Of a DNA stretch of 64,000 nucleotides, positions 35,449 to 44,873 are shown piece after piece. The stretch's first letter is position 1, and every line of letters begins with the position of its first letter. The translations under genes were made by a program, and so were the position numbers. The notes under the pieces were generated by a model, which was not told where the DNA came from, did no database searches, and worked only from the letters and a program-made list of their open reading frames with translations. Where the stretch lies: positions 496,001 through 560,000 of the forward strand of contig NZ_CP014164.1 in the NCBI RefSeq assembly GCF_001543285.1, given 5' to 3'. Source of the DNA: Aerococcus viridans. GTDB lineage: Bacteria; Bacillota; Bacilli; Lactobacillales; Aerococcaceae.

Positions 35449-37401
35449 ATGATGACTGAAAATAGAGATTGTCATACGGAAGAAAAAAATCATGTTCACC
35501 ATGGTCATAACCATGGTGAACATGATACCAAACTAGCTGCGAGACTATATATACTAGGATTGATTGCCTTTGTACTTGGATTAATCATCGGTAACTGGCA
35601 AAGTTCTATAGGTAATATCCTTATGGTATTATCCCTTATCCTTTCTGGCTACCACGTGTTAGGTGAGGGCTTTGGTGATACTATTCGAGACACCATGTCC
35701 GCTGGTAAATTCAAACCCAATATCCACTTATTGATGGGGCTGGCGGCAGTTGGCGCTTTATTAATTGGCTCTTTCTATGAAGCAGCCCTATTAATTTTAA
35801 TTTTCGCGGGTGCCCACTTCCTAGAAGATTATGCGGAAGGGCGGTCGCGACGTGAAATTACCAACCTGATGAATTTGAACCCAACTGAAGCCTTACTATT
35901 ACAGACTGATGGTTCAACCCAAAAGGTGGCGGTTGACCAACTGCAAATCGGTGACCAAGTCCAAGTCTTAAATGGGGGTCAAATCCCTACTGATGGCCGA
36001 ATTGTCAAAGGGGCTACTGTCATCAACGAAGCCTCTATCAATGGCGAATCAATGCCTAAAGAAAAAACAGTAGGTGACGAGGTATTTGGGGCGACCATTA
36101 ACGGGGACCACGCTATTGTGGTAGAAGTCACGAAGAATCCGGATGAAACCGTCTTTGCAAAAATCCTGCAAATGGTGGAAGCGTCCCAAGCCAATTTGAC
36201 ACCAGCTGCCACTAAAATCAAGAAAATTGAGCCAATCTATGTCACAACCGTCCTGGCCATTTTCCCATTCATAGTCCTTCTAGGTCCTTGGATTTTCGGC
36301 TGGGAATGGGCAGAGGCTTGGTACCGTGGACTGATATTCTTAATTTCCGCCTCACCATGTGCCTTGGCCGCTTCAGCAGTGCCCGCAACCCTATCGGCTA
36401 TTTCAAACTTGGCCCGCCACGGCGTCCTATTCAAAGGTGGCGCTTACCTAGCCAATCTGATTGATTTAAAAGCCATTGCCTTTGATAAAACCGGCACCTT
36501 GACCAAGGGTGAACCCGAAGTGACCGACTACTTTTTTGTTGACGGAATCCAAGACGATGCAATCTTGCCAGTAGTTGTCGCGATGGAAAGTCAATCCAAC
36601 CATCCCTTGGCCCGTGCCATTTTACAAGAATTTAAAGCCCACACAAAACCCTTAACCGACCCGATTGAAGTGACGAATGACCTTGGAAAAGGGCTGAGCG
36701 GGGCCTACGCTAGCCACACTTATCAAATCGGTAAACCGTCAATATTCACTATCGTTCCAGACAAAATCAAGAGGCACACAGACGAATTGTCGGCGGACGG
36801 GAAAACGGTGGTTTATATCGCAAAAGACGATGCAGTTATCGGCTACATAGCTATGATGGATACGCCAAACCAAGCGGCTAAAGCAGCCATCGACTACCTC
36901 CACCAAGCGGATGTTCATACTGTCATGATCACGGGGGACAACCAAGTGACTGGGCAGGCAGTCGCTAATCAAGTGGGGATTGACCAAGTTGTGGCCAATG
37001 TTTTACCTGAAGAGAAGGCCCAAATTGTTAAAGACTTACAAGCTGAATACGGACAAGTTGGGATGACAGGGGACGGGGTCAATGACGCGCCAGCTCTAGT
37101 GCAAGCAGATATTGGTTTCGCTATGGGTGACGGAACGGATGTGGCAATTGACGTTGCTGATGTTGTTGTGATGGCTAATGACCTGGACAAATTGACTTAT
37201 GCCCACCAAGTATCCAAAGATTTAAGCCGAATTACTTGGCAGAATATGGCCTTTTCAATGTTTGTGGTGCTCGTTTTAGTCATCTTGAATTTCATGGGCA
37301 TTGCTGATATTGCTCTTGGCGTCCTTTTCCATGAAGGCTCAACAATTTTAGTTATCTTGAATGGCTTACGCTTGTTGCGTGGGAAAAGGAATAACATTTA
37401 A
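35449..37401 (+). CDS. P1B-type heavy-metal translocating ATPase (ZosA/PfeT-like)
   Basis: 650 residues. The N-terminus is His-rich (HVHHGHNHGEHD) rather than carrying a CxxC metal domain. Membrane motif SASPCALAASAVPATLSA (SPC type), phosphorylation DKTGTLTKGE, SQSNHPLARA (HP), and GDGVNDAPALVQADIGFAMG hinge are all intact. The SPC motif and following NLARHGVLFKGG fit B. subtilis ZosA/PfeT-like exporters of zinc, cadmium or ferrous iron. AAGGAG fits ATG 35449 or 35452. The ArsR-type operator favours Zn/Cd efflux. Confidence 0.92.
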   Translation: MMTENRDCHTEEKNHVHHGHNHGEHDTKLAARLYILGLIAFVLGLIIGNWQSSIGNILMVLSLILSGYHVLGEGFGDTIRDTMSAGKFKPNIHLLMGLAAVGALLIGSFYEAALLILIFAGAHFLEDYAEGRSRREITNLMNLNPTEALLLQTDGSTQKVAVDQLQIGDQVQVLNGGQIPTDGRIVKGATVINEASINGESMPKEKTVGDEVFGATINGDHAIVVEVTKNPDETVFAKILQMVEASQANLTPAATKIKKIEPIYVTTVLAIFPFIVLLGPWIFGWEWAEAWYRGLIFLISASPCALAASAVPATLSAISNLARHGVLFKGGAYLANLIDLKAIAFDKTGTLTKGEPEVTDYFFVDGIQDDAILPVVVAMESQSNHPLARAILQEFKAHTKPLTDPIEVTNDLGKGLSGAYASHTYQIGKPSIFTIVPDKIKRHTDELSADGKTVVYIAKDDAVIGYIAMMDTPNQAAKAAIDYLHQADVHTVMITGDNQVTGQAVANQVGIDQVVANVLPEEKAQIVKDLQAEYGQVGMTGDGVNDAPALVQADIGFAMGDGTDVAIDVADVVVMANDLDKLTYAHQVSKDLSRITWQNMAFSMFVVLVLVILNFMGIADIALGVLFHEGSTILVILNGLRLLRGKRNNI

Positions 37402-37497
37402 AGCTATGTCAGAAAAAAGTTTTAAATTGCAATACAAGACACATGAACAAGGGCGAGTACCCAACGTTAGATGTGAATTGGAATAAATATGATACAC

Positions 37498-37533
37498 AAA
37501 AAGGGGTGTGATGATTGGTCACGCCCCTTTTTG
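37498..37533. terminator. Terminator between metal ATPase and OCD-family gene
   Basis: AAAAAGGGGTGTGA and TCACGCCCCTTTTT arms; A and T runs on both sides make it bidirectional for the convergent genes. Confidence 0.88.
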
Positions 37534-37553
37534 CTTGCTAGCTTAGCTAGTGG

Positions 37554-38597
37554 TTATTGTTTTTCCAAGTCTGGTTCCATGTAATTGATGGTATTGTCTC
37601 CGCCTAGGAGGTCGAAGTCGAATTGTTGACCAAGACCTTGTATCATGGCTTTGTGGTAGACGTAGCCTGCGACTGCGACGTCGAGTGCACCAATACCGAT
37701 TGGAATAACGATGGTGGTCGTGTTTTCATTATGCTTCGGTGCCACTTGGCCTGTAGCTAACTGACCGAAATCTGCGGTAATATCTTTTTCGGATAGGCGA
37801 CCTTCATCTGTTAGCTTCTTCAAAGCGCCACGGTGAAGGGCTTGAGCTCTGTGGTCTACATAAATATGATCGACGTTAATGATGATATCGTCTGTGATTT
37901 CGCCACGTGACCCCATTGGCATGATGATGGTACCCGGTTTGATCATGTCACCTGTGATAAAGGGTGCGGTAGCTCCTGTGACCGTAATCAGCACGTCATT
38001 ATCTGTGGCGTCCTCAGGTTTATCTGCAATGATAACTTCACCATCGATAAGGTGGGCGATGTCCTCTTTAAAAGCTTCTGCTGTTGAACGGCGGTGGTTC
38101 CATACGACTAGACGGTTGATTTTATACCGTTTAGTGATGGCAATAACTTGGGTTCTGGCCTGGGTACCAGCCCCAAACATACCCAGTGAAATGGATTCGC
38201 CTAGGTTAAAGTATGATAGGGCGACAGCGGTTTGCGCACCTGTTCTAAGGTTTGTAATATAAGCCCCGTCCATAACGGATAAGAACCGTCCCACATGTGG
38301 GTCTAACAAGAGGATCATCCCTGTCATGTAGGGGAATCCGGCTGCTCGACGACCACCATAAAAGCCACCAATCCACTTCATTCCAGCCATGTTTAACCAG
38401 TCGATATAGGCTGGCATGGCATTCATAAAGCCGTCGTAGAAGGGGTAATTACCCGTTTCACCTAAGTCTAAATTCACCTTGCTTGGGTTGATAACCTTGC
38501 CTTGACCCATTTCATGATAGGTTCTTTCGACAATGTTGACGGTCTCTGCCATATCGACCAACCCTCGGATGTCTTTAACATTCAGTAATAATGTCAT
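37554..38597 (-). CDS. Ornithine cyclodeaminase / mu-crystallin family protein
   Basis: 347 residues. Substrate-binding AGMKWIGGF and LLDPHVGRFLSVMDGAYIT, NAD-binding GMFGAGTQARTQ, and a C-terminal IGIGALDVAVAG. The family includes ornithine cyclodeaminase, alanine dehydrogenases and imine reductases; which applies is not readable. The start is preceded by AGGGAGTGATT. Confidence 0.88.
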   Translation of the reverse strand: MTLLLNVKDIRGLVDMAETVNIVERTYHEMGQGKVINPSKVNLDLGETGNYPFYDGFMNAMPAYIDWLNMAGMKWIGGFYGGRRAAGFPYMTGMILLLDPHVGRFLSVMDGAYITNLRTGAQTAVALSYFNLGESISLGMFGAGTQARTQVIAITKRYKINRLVVWNHRRSTAEAFKEDIAHLIDGEVIIADKPEDATDNDVLITVTGATAPFITGDMIKPGTIIMPMGSRGEITDDIIINVDHIYVDHRAQALHRGALKKLTDEGRLSEKDITADFGQLATGQVAPKHNENTTTIVIPIGIGALDVAVAGYVYHKAMIQGLGQQFDFDLLGGDNTINYMEPDLEKQ

Positions 38598-38704
38598 CTA
38601 ATCACTCCCTTATTTCATCGTTTAAGCCCATCTATGTGCATCGGGCGTTTTTTGTATGCATATGAGATAATGATAGCGATTTATTCGCGAAAAGTAAAAT
38701 TTAA

Positions 38705-38914
38705 TTGCCAGTGATGAATATTTCAAAAGTAAAAGTAATCTGCCGAACTACTAGAGTATTTAAACCAGTTATCGATGAGAAAACCAACGAAATTTTATGG
38801 CTTCGTTTATTCGGTGAAGATGCTCATAATATCATCACTGTAGCCATGAAAGCACACTTACCATACACATTCTTACGTGACCAAATCTATACCCATCCTA
38901 CTTTAGCTGAATGA
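38705..38914 (+). pseudogene. C-terminal tail of a flavoprotein disulfide reductase (MerA/RclA type)
   Basis: NEILWLRLFGEDAHNIITVA and LPYTFLRDQIYTHPT are the dimerisation-domain end of pyridine-nucleotide disulfide oxidoreductases. Only about 60 of 440 or more codons remain and the usual last residues after HPTLAE are missing. No FAD or redox Cys motif upstream, so this is a deletion scar. Confidence 0.75.
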
Positions 38915-38983
38915 CTTGTTCGCAATGGTTGACTAATAAGTATGTTTAGTAAAACCGACTAATCTGAATAAAATATGAGACAC

Positions 38984-39034
38984 AATAAAGGGACTTGCGC
39001 CGCTCACTTAGCTTGAGGGTGCAAGTCCTTTTTG
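38984..39034. terminator. Terminator downstream of the FAD protein gene
   Basis: AAAGGGACTTGC and GCAAGTCCTTTTT arms; it lies just past the 3' end of the minus-strand gene at 39052. Confidence 0.75.
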
Positions 39035-39051
39035 CATGGAAAAATAGTCAA

Positions 39052-40563
39052 TTACTGGTGCTTGTTGACTTGTTGGTAGAAGTCAGTGACGGCAATTTGG
39101 GTTTGTTTCTTGGCCAAGGCAACGGACGTGTTCGGCCCTTGGGTTGAAGCAATCCAGCTACCTAGGAAGTAGACATTGTCTAGGATTTGGTAGTTAGGGT
39201 TTAATGGCGTCGCGCTTGGGTAAGCCGCTAAAATATTGTCCTGGTTGTCAGGCAGGATTAAATTACGGCGGATCAAATTACCCAGTAACGGGTCAGTGTC
39301 TTTTGCCTGACTTAAACGACTATTGAAGCCAGTGGCGTTGATTAAGACATCTTCCTTGTGGCGGATTCCGTTAGCGTATAGGTGGAACTGGCCCTTTTCC
39401 AAGGGTTGGATATCAGACAAGCCAGAAACCAATTTTAATTTGCCTTGGGCTACTAAGTCTAAGATCATGCTGATGGAAGCGGCTGGGGCTTGTGAATACA
39501 GCATACGAAAGAAGGGACCCAAATCCTTGTAGAAATAGTCCTGTCCGTCTGCGTCTAGGGCGCCCATCATCCGGTGTAGGACTGGGTAGAAGGCTCGGAA
39601 AAAGCCTTGGAAACGGCGGTAGTCAGGATCATCTTGGCGGATGGCCTTTGTGACAGTAGCGACTGAACCTGTATTGAAGTTGGCCCAAACCCGGCTGTAG
39701 TCAATACCGTTGGCCTTTAGGTCGGCCTTGACTTGGTTGATGACGACTTGAATCGGGATAGCCCCCTTGTTGGCTGCTCTTTGTGTTTTAATCCATTCAT
39801 CGTCGATGGACTGGATATAGTCTTCGTTAGCGTCAGGTTGGATCACTGATCGGAAGGGTTCGTGGCGAAAGTAGACCGTCACTTCATGGTCGGCAAATAA
39901 ATCGTACTTGTTGCAGTAATTGATCAAGTCGATAGTCGTTAAACCAGAGCCCACAATCCCAATTCGATGCTTGTCTTTAGTCGCCTGCAATTTCTCCTGC
40001 AATGGGTAAGGGTCTTGAATGTAATTGGCCTGGCCGTCCAATTGATATGGGTCTTGGTAGGGCGGGTGGCCAATGGCAAAAAAGACCGCGTCGTAAATCT
40101 GAGACCAGCCATTTTCCGAGCTAAAGACTTGATAAGCTAAGCCGTCTTCAAGCGGTCGCTGATATAAGGGTGTCCCGTCTGCATCTACGACTTGAAAGTC
40201 GGTGACACTGGCTTGGATATGACGGACGTAATCTTTGGCTAAATAGGGTTTGAGATATGCTTCCACGTATTCACCATAAATGGTGCGCGGGGCAAAGACA
40301 TTGTCGATATCAATTGCCGGATAGTTGGCCTTGGTCCAATTGATAAAATCCTCGTTGTCGTCGTCATCAAGGGACAATGACCGCGGGAAGGAGTTGATGA
40401 CCGTGGCATCGTCATCCTCTGCATATGGGGCACCTGCACCTAAACGTGGGCGTGTTTCATAGACATCTACTTGGTCGGTAGCTGCATTTAAATCAAACTG
40501 TTTACTTAATTGGATTAGGGTGCTGGCACCCGCAATCCCAAAACCTATTATGGCAATTCGCAT
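39052..40563 (-). CDS. FAD/NAD(P)-binding protein (NAD_binding_9 type)
   Basis: 503 residues. N-terminal dinucleotide motif IAIIGFGIAGASTLIQL, a RLGAGAPYAEDD loop typical of HI0933/YdhS-like proteins, a second Rossmann site IGIVGSGLTTIDLINY mid-protein, and ATGFNSRL near the end. These proteins are related to ornithine/lysine N-monooxygenases but their reaction is not established. The start follows GAGGATC. Confidence 0.85.
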   Translation of the reverse strand: MRIAIIGFGIAGASTLIQLSKQFDLNAATDQVDVYETRPRLGAGAPYAEDDDATVINSFPRSLSLDDDDNEDFINWTKANYPAIDIDNVFAPRTIYGEYVEAYLKPYLAKDYVRHIQASVTDFQVVDADGTPLYQRPLEDGLAYQVFSSENGWSQIYDAVFFAIGHPPYQDPYQLDGQANYIQDPYPLQEKLQATKDKHRIGIVGSGLTTIDLINYCNKYDLFADHEVTVYFRHEPFRSVIQPDANEDYIQSIDDEWIKTQRAANKGAIPIQVVINQVKADLKANGIDYSRVWANFNTGSVATVTKAIRQDDPDYRRFQGFFRAFYPVLHRMMGALDADGQDYFYKDLGPFFRMLYSQAPAASISMILDLVAQGKLKLVSGLSDIQPLEKGQFHLYANGIRHKEDVLINATGFNSRLSQAKDTDPLLGNLIRRNLILPDNQDNILAAYPSATPLNPNYQILDNVYFLGSWIASTQGPNTSVALAKKQTQIAVTDFYQQVNKHQ

Positions 40564-41171
40564 CTGAGATCCTCATTTCTAGAAATTGGTTGATTAGTTT
40601 ATGTATCTATTTAAATAATTGCATAATCATTATAGAGAATTGTAACTGAGTAGATGGTTCTAGTGGGGGAATTTGCTCAAGCATTTATCAATCAATGGAT
40701 ATCGATAAAAGTGATAACAGCAAAAGGCAATATTTGTATGCAGAAAATCAAAATCGGTCAAACGATATCTGTAGGGTTAGGACCCGGTTTCAATTGATTT
40801 GATTAGAAAGGCTGATTTAATCACATTGTTATAATTTTCGGTTTGATGAGAAATGGCGTTTTGTACAATGATTGTATTTAAATTTCATATTTTTTGTCAG
40901 CGCCTGTCCCACTTCCATATCAATGATGATAGTGGTTAGCGATTATAGAAAAATTAAATTGATGTGAAAAGCTTGATGATCAAAGGCTTTTCCTAGATTT
41001 TTTGATGTGTCGTCATTTTGTCCAAAAAGGGATCTGGAAATTTTAGGGCTAGGCGGTAAGGTTGATGCTAGTGAATGGAATTTGTTAGATTGAGTGCAAG
41101 CAAATTTATTGCAAGTCCAGATAGCAATAAAAGCAAATATAAGTAAATACAAGTAAATATTCAAATAAACT
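40564..41171. other. 600-bp intergenic region without a recognised gene
   Basis: AT-rich, with no open frame bearing family features and no strong hairpin. It separates the FAD gene promoter region from the T-box leader at 41172. Confidence 0.5.
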
Positions 41172-41440
41172 AGTGCGTGGATGAGTAGAGTAATTATGGG
41201 GGTAAGGCACAGAAAGTCTGTAGTTGATGAGAGCAGATGCTTACCAGTAATGAAAATGACCTTTGAGCATCTAGCCAGTGAAAGCTGGTTAGACGGATGG
41301 AACCGTTAAATTTTCTAGTATAGATTTACTGGATGAGAAATTGCTCGCGAGGGCAGTTTGAACAAGGGTGGCACCGCGAACGTTGACTCTTCGCCCCTTC
41401 TTAATAGACAAGACTGTTTATTAGGGAGGGGCTTTTATTT
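41172..41440 (+). promoter_or_regulatory. T-box leader of the sulfur salvage operon (apparent Met specifier AUG)
   Basis: Stem I base GGATG/CATCT with a kink-turn (ATGAG, TGAG), arms GGTAAG/CTTACC, distal loop TCTGTAGTTGATGAGAGCAG. The specifier loop is GAAA-ATG-ACCTTT-GAGC, aligned base for base with B. subtilis glyQS (GAAA-GGC-AUUCUU-GAGC), so the specifier is AUG. T-box core AAGGGTGGCACCGCGAAC at 41364-41381; terminator 41393-41436 (GCCCCTTC/GGAGGGGC plus Ts). Confidence 0.88.
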
Positions 41441-41490
41441 TTCAAAAAAAGGACATACGGTGGTAGTTGGAAAGAATTGGGGGTAAGTGA

Positions 41491-42483
41491 ATGGCTTTAA
41501 GTTTAAGTTTATTAGATCAAAACATTATTTATGAAGGTGAAACCGCTCAGTCGACGCTGAAGAAGACGGTTGCGTTTGCCCAGAAGGCAGAAGCGTTGGG
41601 CTATGACAGCTTTGTGGTGGCGGAACACCATTTCACTAAAGAGATTGCTAGTACGGCACCAGAAATTTTGGTGGGTTACATCTTAGCCAAGACGGACAAG
41701 ATTCGCGTAGGATCTGGTGGAGTCATGTTGCAACATTACGTCCCATATAAAGTGGCGGAGTCGTTCAGTCTCCTCCACCAACTAGCGCCAGGTCGGGTGA
41801 TTTTAGGGCTGGGTAAGGCCCAAGGTGGTAAGGATGAGGCGGTTGAGGTCCTACAAAGAGACTTTATCAAACCGGTCCAATCTTTCGATGATAAATTTAT
41901 CGAAGTCACCCGTTTTATCCGCAATAATTTCCCGGCCGACCATCCCTATGCGGCTGAAAACTATGACTTGCAACCGGCAATTAGTTCAGACTTTACCATC
42001 GAGTTGCTTGGGGGTAGTCAAGAAAGTGCCAAATTAGCGACCACTCAAGATACCGGCCTAGTTTATCCCTACTTTGCCAATGCGGACCTTGAAGCGCTTG
42101 ACAAAACGAGAGCCGCTTATCAGGGATCAGGGGACTTTAAAATTGCCGTCATCGTTTATATCACAGACGATCCGGACGAAGGGAAAGCCTATCTTGCTGA
42201 ACAAGCTGCCTATACAGTGGTTTTAAATTCTGGCAAAAGGGTCAACTTCAACAAACAAGCGGCCGCTGAAGAATATGCTGACTTGCACCAAGCTGAGGAC
42301 GCAAAAATCCTTGAAAAACAAGTCGGCGCCTTTGTTGGTACAGCCAGTCAGGTAAAAGCGCAACTAGACGATTTTTCAAAGAGATTTAACACCAACCACT
42401 TTGTGATTCATACGATCGGCATTCCTTACGCTAAGAAATTCGAGATTATTGAAGCCTTAGCAGGGGAAATTACAGGAGGATAA
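41491..42483 (+). CDS. LLM-class flavin monooxygenase (YtmO-like)
   Basis: 330-residue luciferase-like barrel: MALSLSLLDQNIIYEGETAQ, FVVAEHHFTKEIAS (conserved His pair), VGSGGVMLQHYVPYKVAE and LGKAQGGKDEA. B. subtilis YtmO belongs to this group and acts in use of S-(2-succino)- or S-methyl-type cysteine derivatives together with YtnI and YtnJ. Here it heads the same gene order. GGGGGTAAGTG before the ATG is a weak ribosome binding site. Confidence 0.85.
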   Translation: MALSLSLLDQNIIYEGETAQSTLKKTVAFAQKAEALGYDSFVVAEHHFTKEIASTAPEILVGYILAKTDKIRVGSGGVMLQHYVPYKVAESFSLLHQLAPGRVILGLGKAQGGKDEAVEVLQRDFIKPVQSFDDKFIEVTRFIRNNFPADHPYAAENYDLQPAISSDFTIELLGGSQESAKLATTQDTGLVYPYFANADLEALDKTRAAYQGSGDFKIAVIVYITDDPDEGKAYLAEQAAYTVVLNSGKRVNFNKQAAAEEYADLHQAEDAKILEKQVGAFVGTASQVKAQLDDFSKRFNTNHFVIHTIGIPYAKKFEIIEALAGEITGG

Positions 42484-42485
42484 GA

Positions 42486-42773
42486 ATGTCAGACAAACAA
42501 CAAGCAGTAAATATCGTTTTATGGGCCAAGCAAGGCTGTCATTATTGCCAGGAAATCAAAGATTACTTAAAAGAGGAAAACCTTTCATATGAATTGATTG
42601 ACGTGACAGAAAACGACCAATTTAGAGACATTTTGAATGCCAAATACGGGGTCTCTTATGTGCCGGTAGTTGAAATTGGTCAAAAAAACAGTAAGCAATA
42701 CCAAGGCATTATTGATTTAGGGTTGGAACATGTGGTGAATGGGCTAAAAGCAGCCGGAGTAGGAGTGAAGTAA
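42486..42773 (+). CDS. Glutaredoxin-like protein (YtnI-like)
   Basis: 95 residues, thioredoxin fold. Redox site CHYC at residues ~18-21, cis-Pro in YVPVVEIG. It begins 2 bp after the preceding stop with ACAGGAGGA upstream, so the two genes are coupled. In B. subtilis a glutaredoxin-like gene (ytnI) stands at this place between two flavin monooxygenase genes, probably reducing a mixed disulfide or persulfide intermediate. Confidence 0.88.
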   Translation: MSDKQQAVNIVLWAKQGCHYCQEIKDYLKEENLSYELIDVTENDQFRDILNAKYGVSYVPVVEIGQKNSKQYQGIIDLGLEHVVNGLKAAGVGVK

Positions 42774-42774
42774 T

Positions 42775-44067
42775 ATGACTAAACAAGTACATTTTGGGGC
42801 AATTTTACATGGTATCGGTGGCACAACAGATGGTTGGCGTCATCCGCAAGTAGATGAAACAGCCAGCACCAACTTAAACTTTTATAAGACGCGGGCTCAA
42901 TTAGCAGAGAAAGGACTATTTGATTTCGTCTTTATCGCAGATGGTTTATATATTTCTGAGAAGTCAATTCCTCATTTCTTAAATCGTTTTGAACCGATTA
43001 CCTTATTGTCTAGTTTAGCGGCTGTGACTGAAAATATTGGTTTAGTGGGGACTTTCTCAACAACCTATACAGATCCTTTCACTATTTCACGTCAATTGCT
43101 ATCGCTAGACCACTTGTCTAATGGCCGTGCTGGGTGGAACTTGGTGACGACACCACAAGCAGGGGTGGCTGAGAACTTCAACAACCGGACGCTACCGCCT
43201 CACGGTGAACGCTATAAAATCGCCCAAGAACATTTAGATGTTGTGCGTGGTTTATGGCGGTCTTGGGAACCGGATGCCTTCCCTAGAAACAAGGAAACAG
43301 GCCAATACTTTGATCCTGAAAAACTGCACCGTTTAAACTATGAAGGAGAGTATTTCCAAGTGGCTGGTCCCCTAAACATTGGCCGTTCACCTCAAGGGGA
43401 ACCACTCGTTTTCCAAGCAGGATCATCAGATTCTGGGCGGGCCTTTGCGGCAGGGAACGCGGAAGCGATTTTCACCCATGCCAATTCTTTAGAAGAAGTA
43501 AAAGCCTTCTATGATGACATTAAAGCACGGGCTAAAGCAGCTGGCCGTAATCCTGAAGAGGTCAAGGTGTACCCTGGCATCAACCCACTTGTAGGAGATA
43601 CTTTGGAAGATGCTGAGGCAGCTTATACTGAATTTGCCAGCTTGATTCCAATTGAGAATGCAGTGAAATACCTAGCCCGCTACTTCGATGACTACGACTT
43701 CTCAGGTTATGACCTAGATGCACCGTTCCCAGATTTAGGAGATATCGGAAAAGACGCCTTCCGTTCGACAACAGACTACATTAAGAAACGTGCTAAGGAA
43801 GAAAACCAGACCTTACGTCAAGTAGCCTTGGAACAAGCGGTGACTCGTCCAAACTTTATTGGGACAGCTGAAGACATCGCTGACGAAATCCAACGTTGGG
43901 TTGAAGCGGATGCTGTTGATGGCTTTATCATTGCTGGTGACATTCCGGGTGCCTTTGAACGGTTCGTCAATGAAGTCGTGCCAATCCTTCAAGACCGTGG
44001 AATTTATCGGACAGAGTACCCAGGTACGACCCTACGTGAACAAATTGGGGTGCCTATTGTCCCTTAA
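42775..44067 (+). CDS. FMN-dependent monooxygenase, NtaA/SnaA/DmoA family (YtnJ-like)
   Basis: 430 residues. Family motifs: FGAILHGIGGTTDGWRHP, FDFVFIADGLYI, EPITLLSSLAAVT, SGRAGWNLVT-type stretch (NGRAGWNLVTTP), FQAGSSDSGR. Enzymes of this family oxidise C-S or C-N bonds using FMNH2 from a separate reductase; YtnJ does so on S-substituted N-acetylcysteines in B. subtilis. Overlaps nothing but starts 1 bp after the glutaredoxin stop. A terminator follows at 44181. Confidence 0.88.
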   Translation: MTKQVHFGAILHGIGGTTDGWRHPQVDETASTNLNFYKTRAQLAEKGLFDFVFIADGLYISEKSIPHFLNRFEPITLLSSLAAVTENIGLVGTFSTTYTDPFTISRQLLSLDHLSNGRAGWNLVTTPQAGVAENFNNRTLPPHGERYKIAQEHLDVVRGLWRSWEPDAFPRNKETGQYFDPEKLHRLNYEGEYFQVAGPLNIGRSPQGEPLVFQAGSSDSGRAFAAGNAEAIFTHANSLEEVKAFYDDIKARAKAAGRNPEEVKVYPGINPLVGDTLEDAEAAYTEFASLIPIENAVKYLARYFDDYDFSGYDLDAPFPDLGDIGKDAFRSTTDYIKKRAKEENQTLRQVALEQAVTRPNFIGTAEDIADEIQRWVEADAVDGFIIAGDIPGAFERFVNEVVPILQDRGIYRTEYPGTTLREQIGVPIVP

Positions 44068-44180
44068 TGCAGAAGGACAATGATTCTATAAGCTGTAAGG
44101 ATTTGAAAAATTGCAGTGATGTAATTAATTGCAGTTATTTAATTCAGTCATTGCTTGAAAAAAATTGCATAATCAAACAG

Positions 44181-44228
44181 GCGAAACGATGGCTAGCTGA
44201 TACAGGGCCACGTTTCGTTTTTTTTTGC
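44181..44228 (+). terminator. Terminator of first salvage operon
   Basis: GCGAAACG(A)TGGC and GCCACGTTTCG arms followed by nine or more Ts. Confidence 0.88.
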
Positions 44229-44537
44229 TTGAAGAATAGGGTTAGTTCGTCTTTTAAGGGGTTACAGGTGAGGGTCTAATACAAACATTGTATTAAAATG
44301 CAATTAAATTCGTGATCATTTGTCTAGTTTTTTTATCATTTCTGATAGTTATTTACGAATATTAGTCTATGTATTATTGGTTAGAAACCGCTAGATATCA
44401 ACTTTTAAGACATGCTTTTATCTAAGGGTAAAAACAAAAAATGCAAAACGAGGCGTGTTTTCCCTAGGCAGTAATCTTGTCTAAGGTGTTCGGGTTTGTT
44501 AAATTGACTTCAAGAAAAAGATATTTTTTTAATCACG

Positions 44538-44800
44538 ACATGCGATGAAGAGAAGAGTAATTACTCATGTATTGGACAGAAAGTCTGTGTTGATGAGAGC
44601 AGATGGATACAGGTAATGAAAGTGCGCTTGGAGCATCCTACCAGTGAAAGCTGGTTGGACGGGTGGGGCCGTTAAGCCTGTCAGTATTTACTGACTGAGA
44701 TATTGTCTGCGAGGGCAATATGAAAAAGGGTGGAACCATGATTGTTGACCAGTCATCCCTTCTTGATAGGACTATTGCCTATTGGGAAGGGTTTTTATTT
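44538..44800 (+). promoter_or_regulatory. Second T-box leader of the salvage region (specifier UGC Cys or GUG Val)
   Basis: Same architecture as the leader at 41172: base GATG/CATC, distal loop TCTGTGTTGATGAGAGCAGA, and specifier loop GAAAGTGCGCTTGGAGC. Strict alignment to glyQS gives GUG; a one-base shift gives UGC followed by a purine, which fits cysteine-related genes better. T-box core AAGGGTGGAACCATGA near 44727-44742; terminator 44754-44797. A weak -35 TTGACT lies at 44504-44509. Confidence 0.85.
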
Positions 44801-44873
44801 TACTCAAAAAAGGATTTTAAACTGTCAGCACAAGCAAAGATAATATGCATACAATAACGAGGATGAGCGACAA

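Noticed and set aside
44067..44279. Small open frame after the first NtaA-type monooxygenase
   Set aside because: It starts at the preceding stop codon, has no ribosome binding site and spans a terminator.
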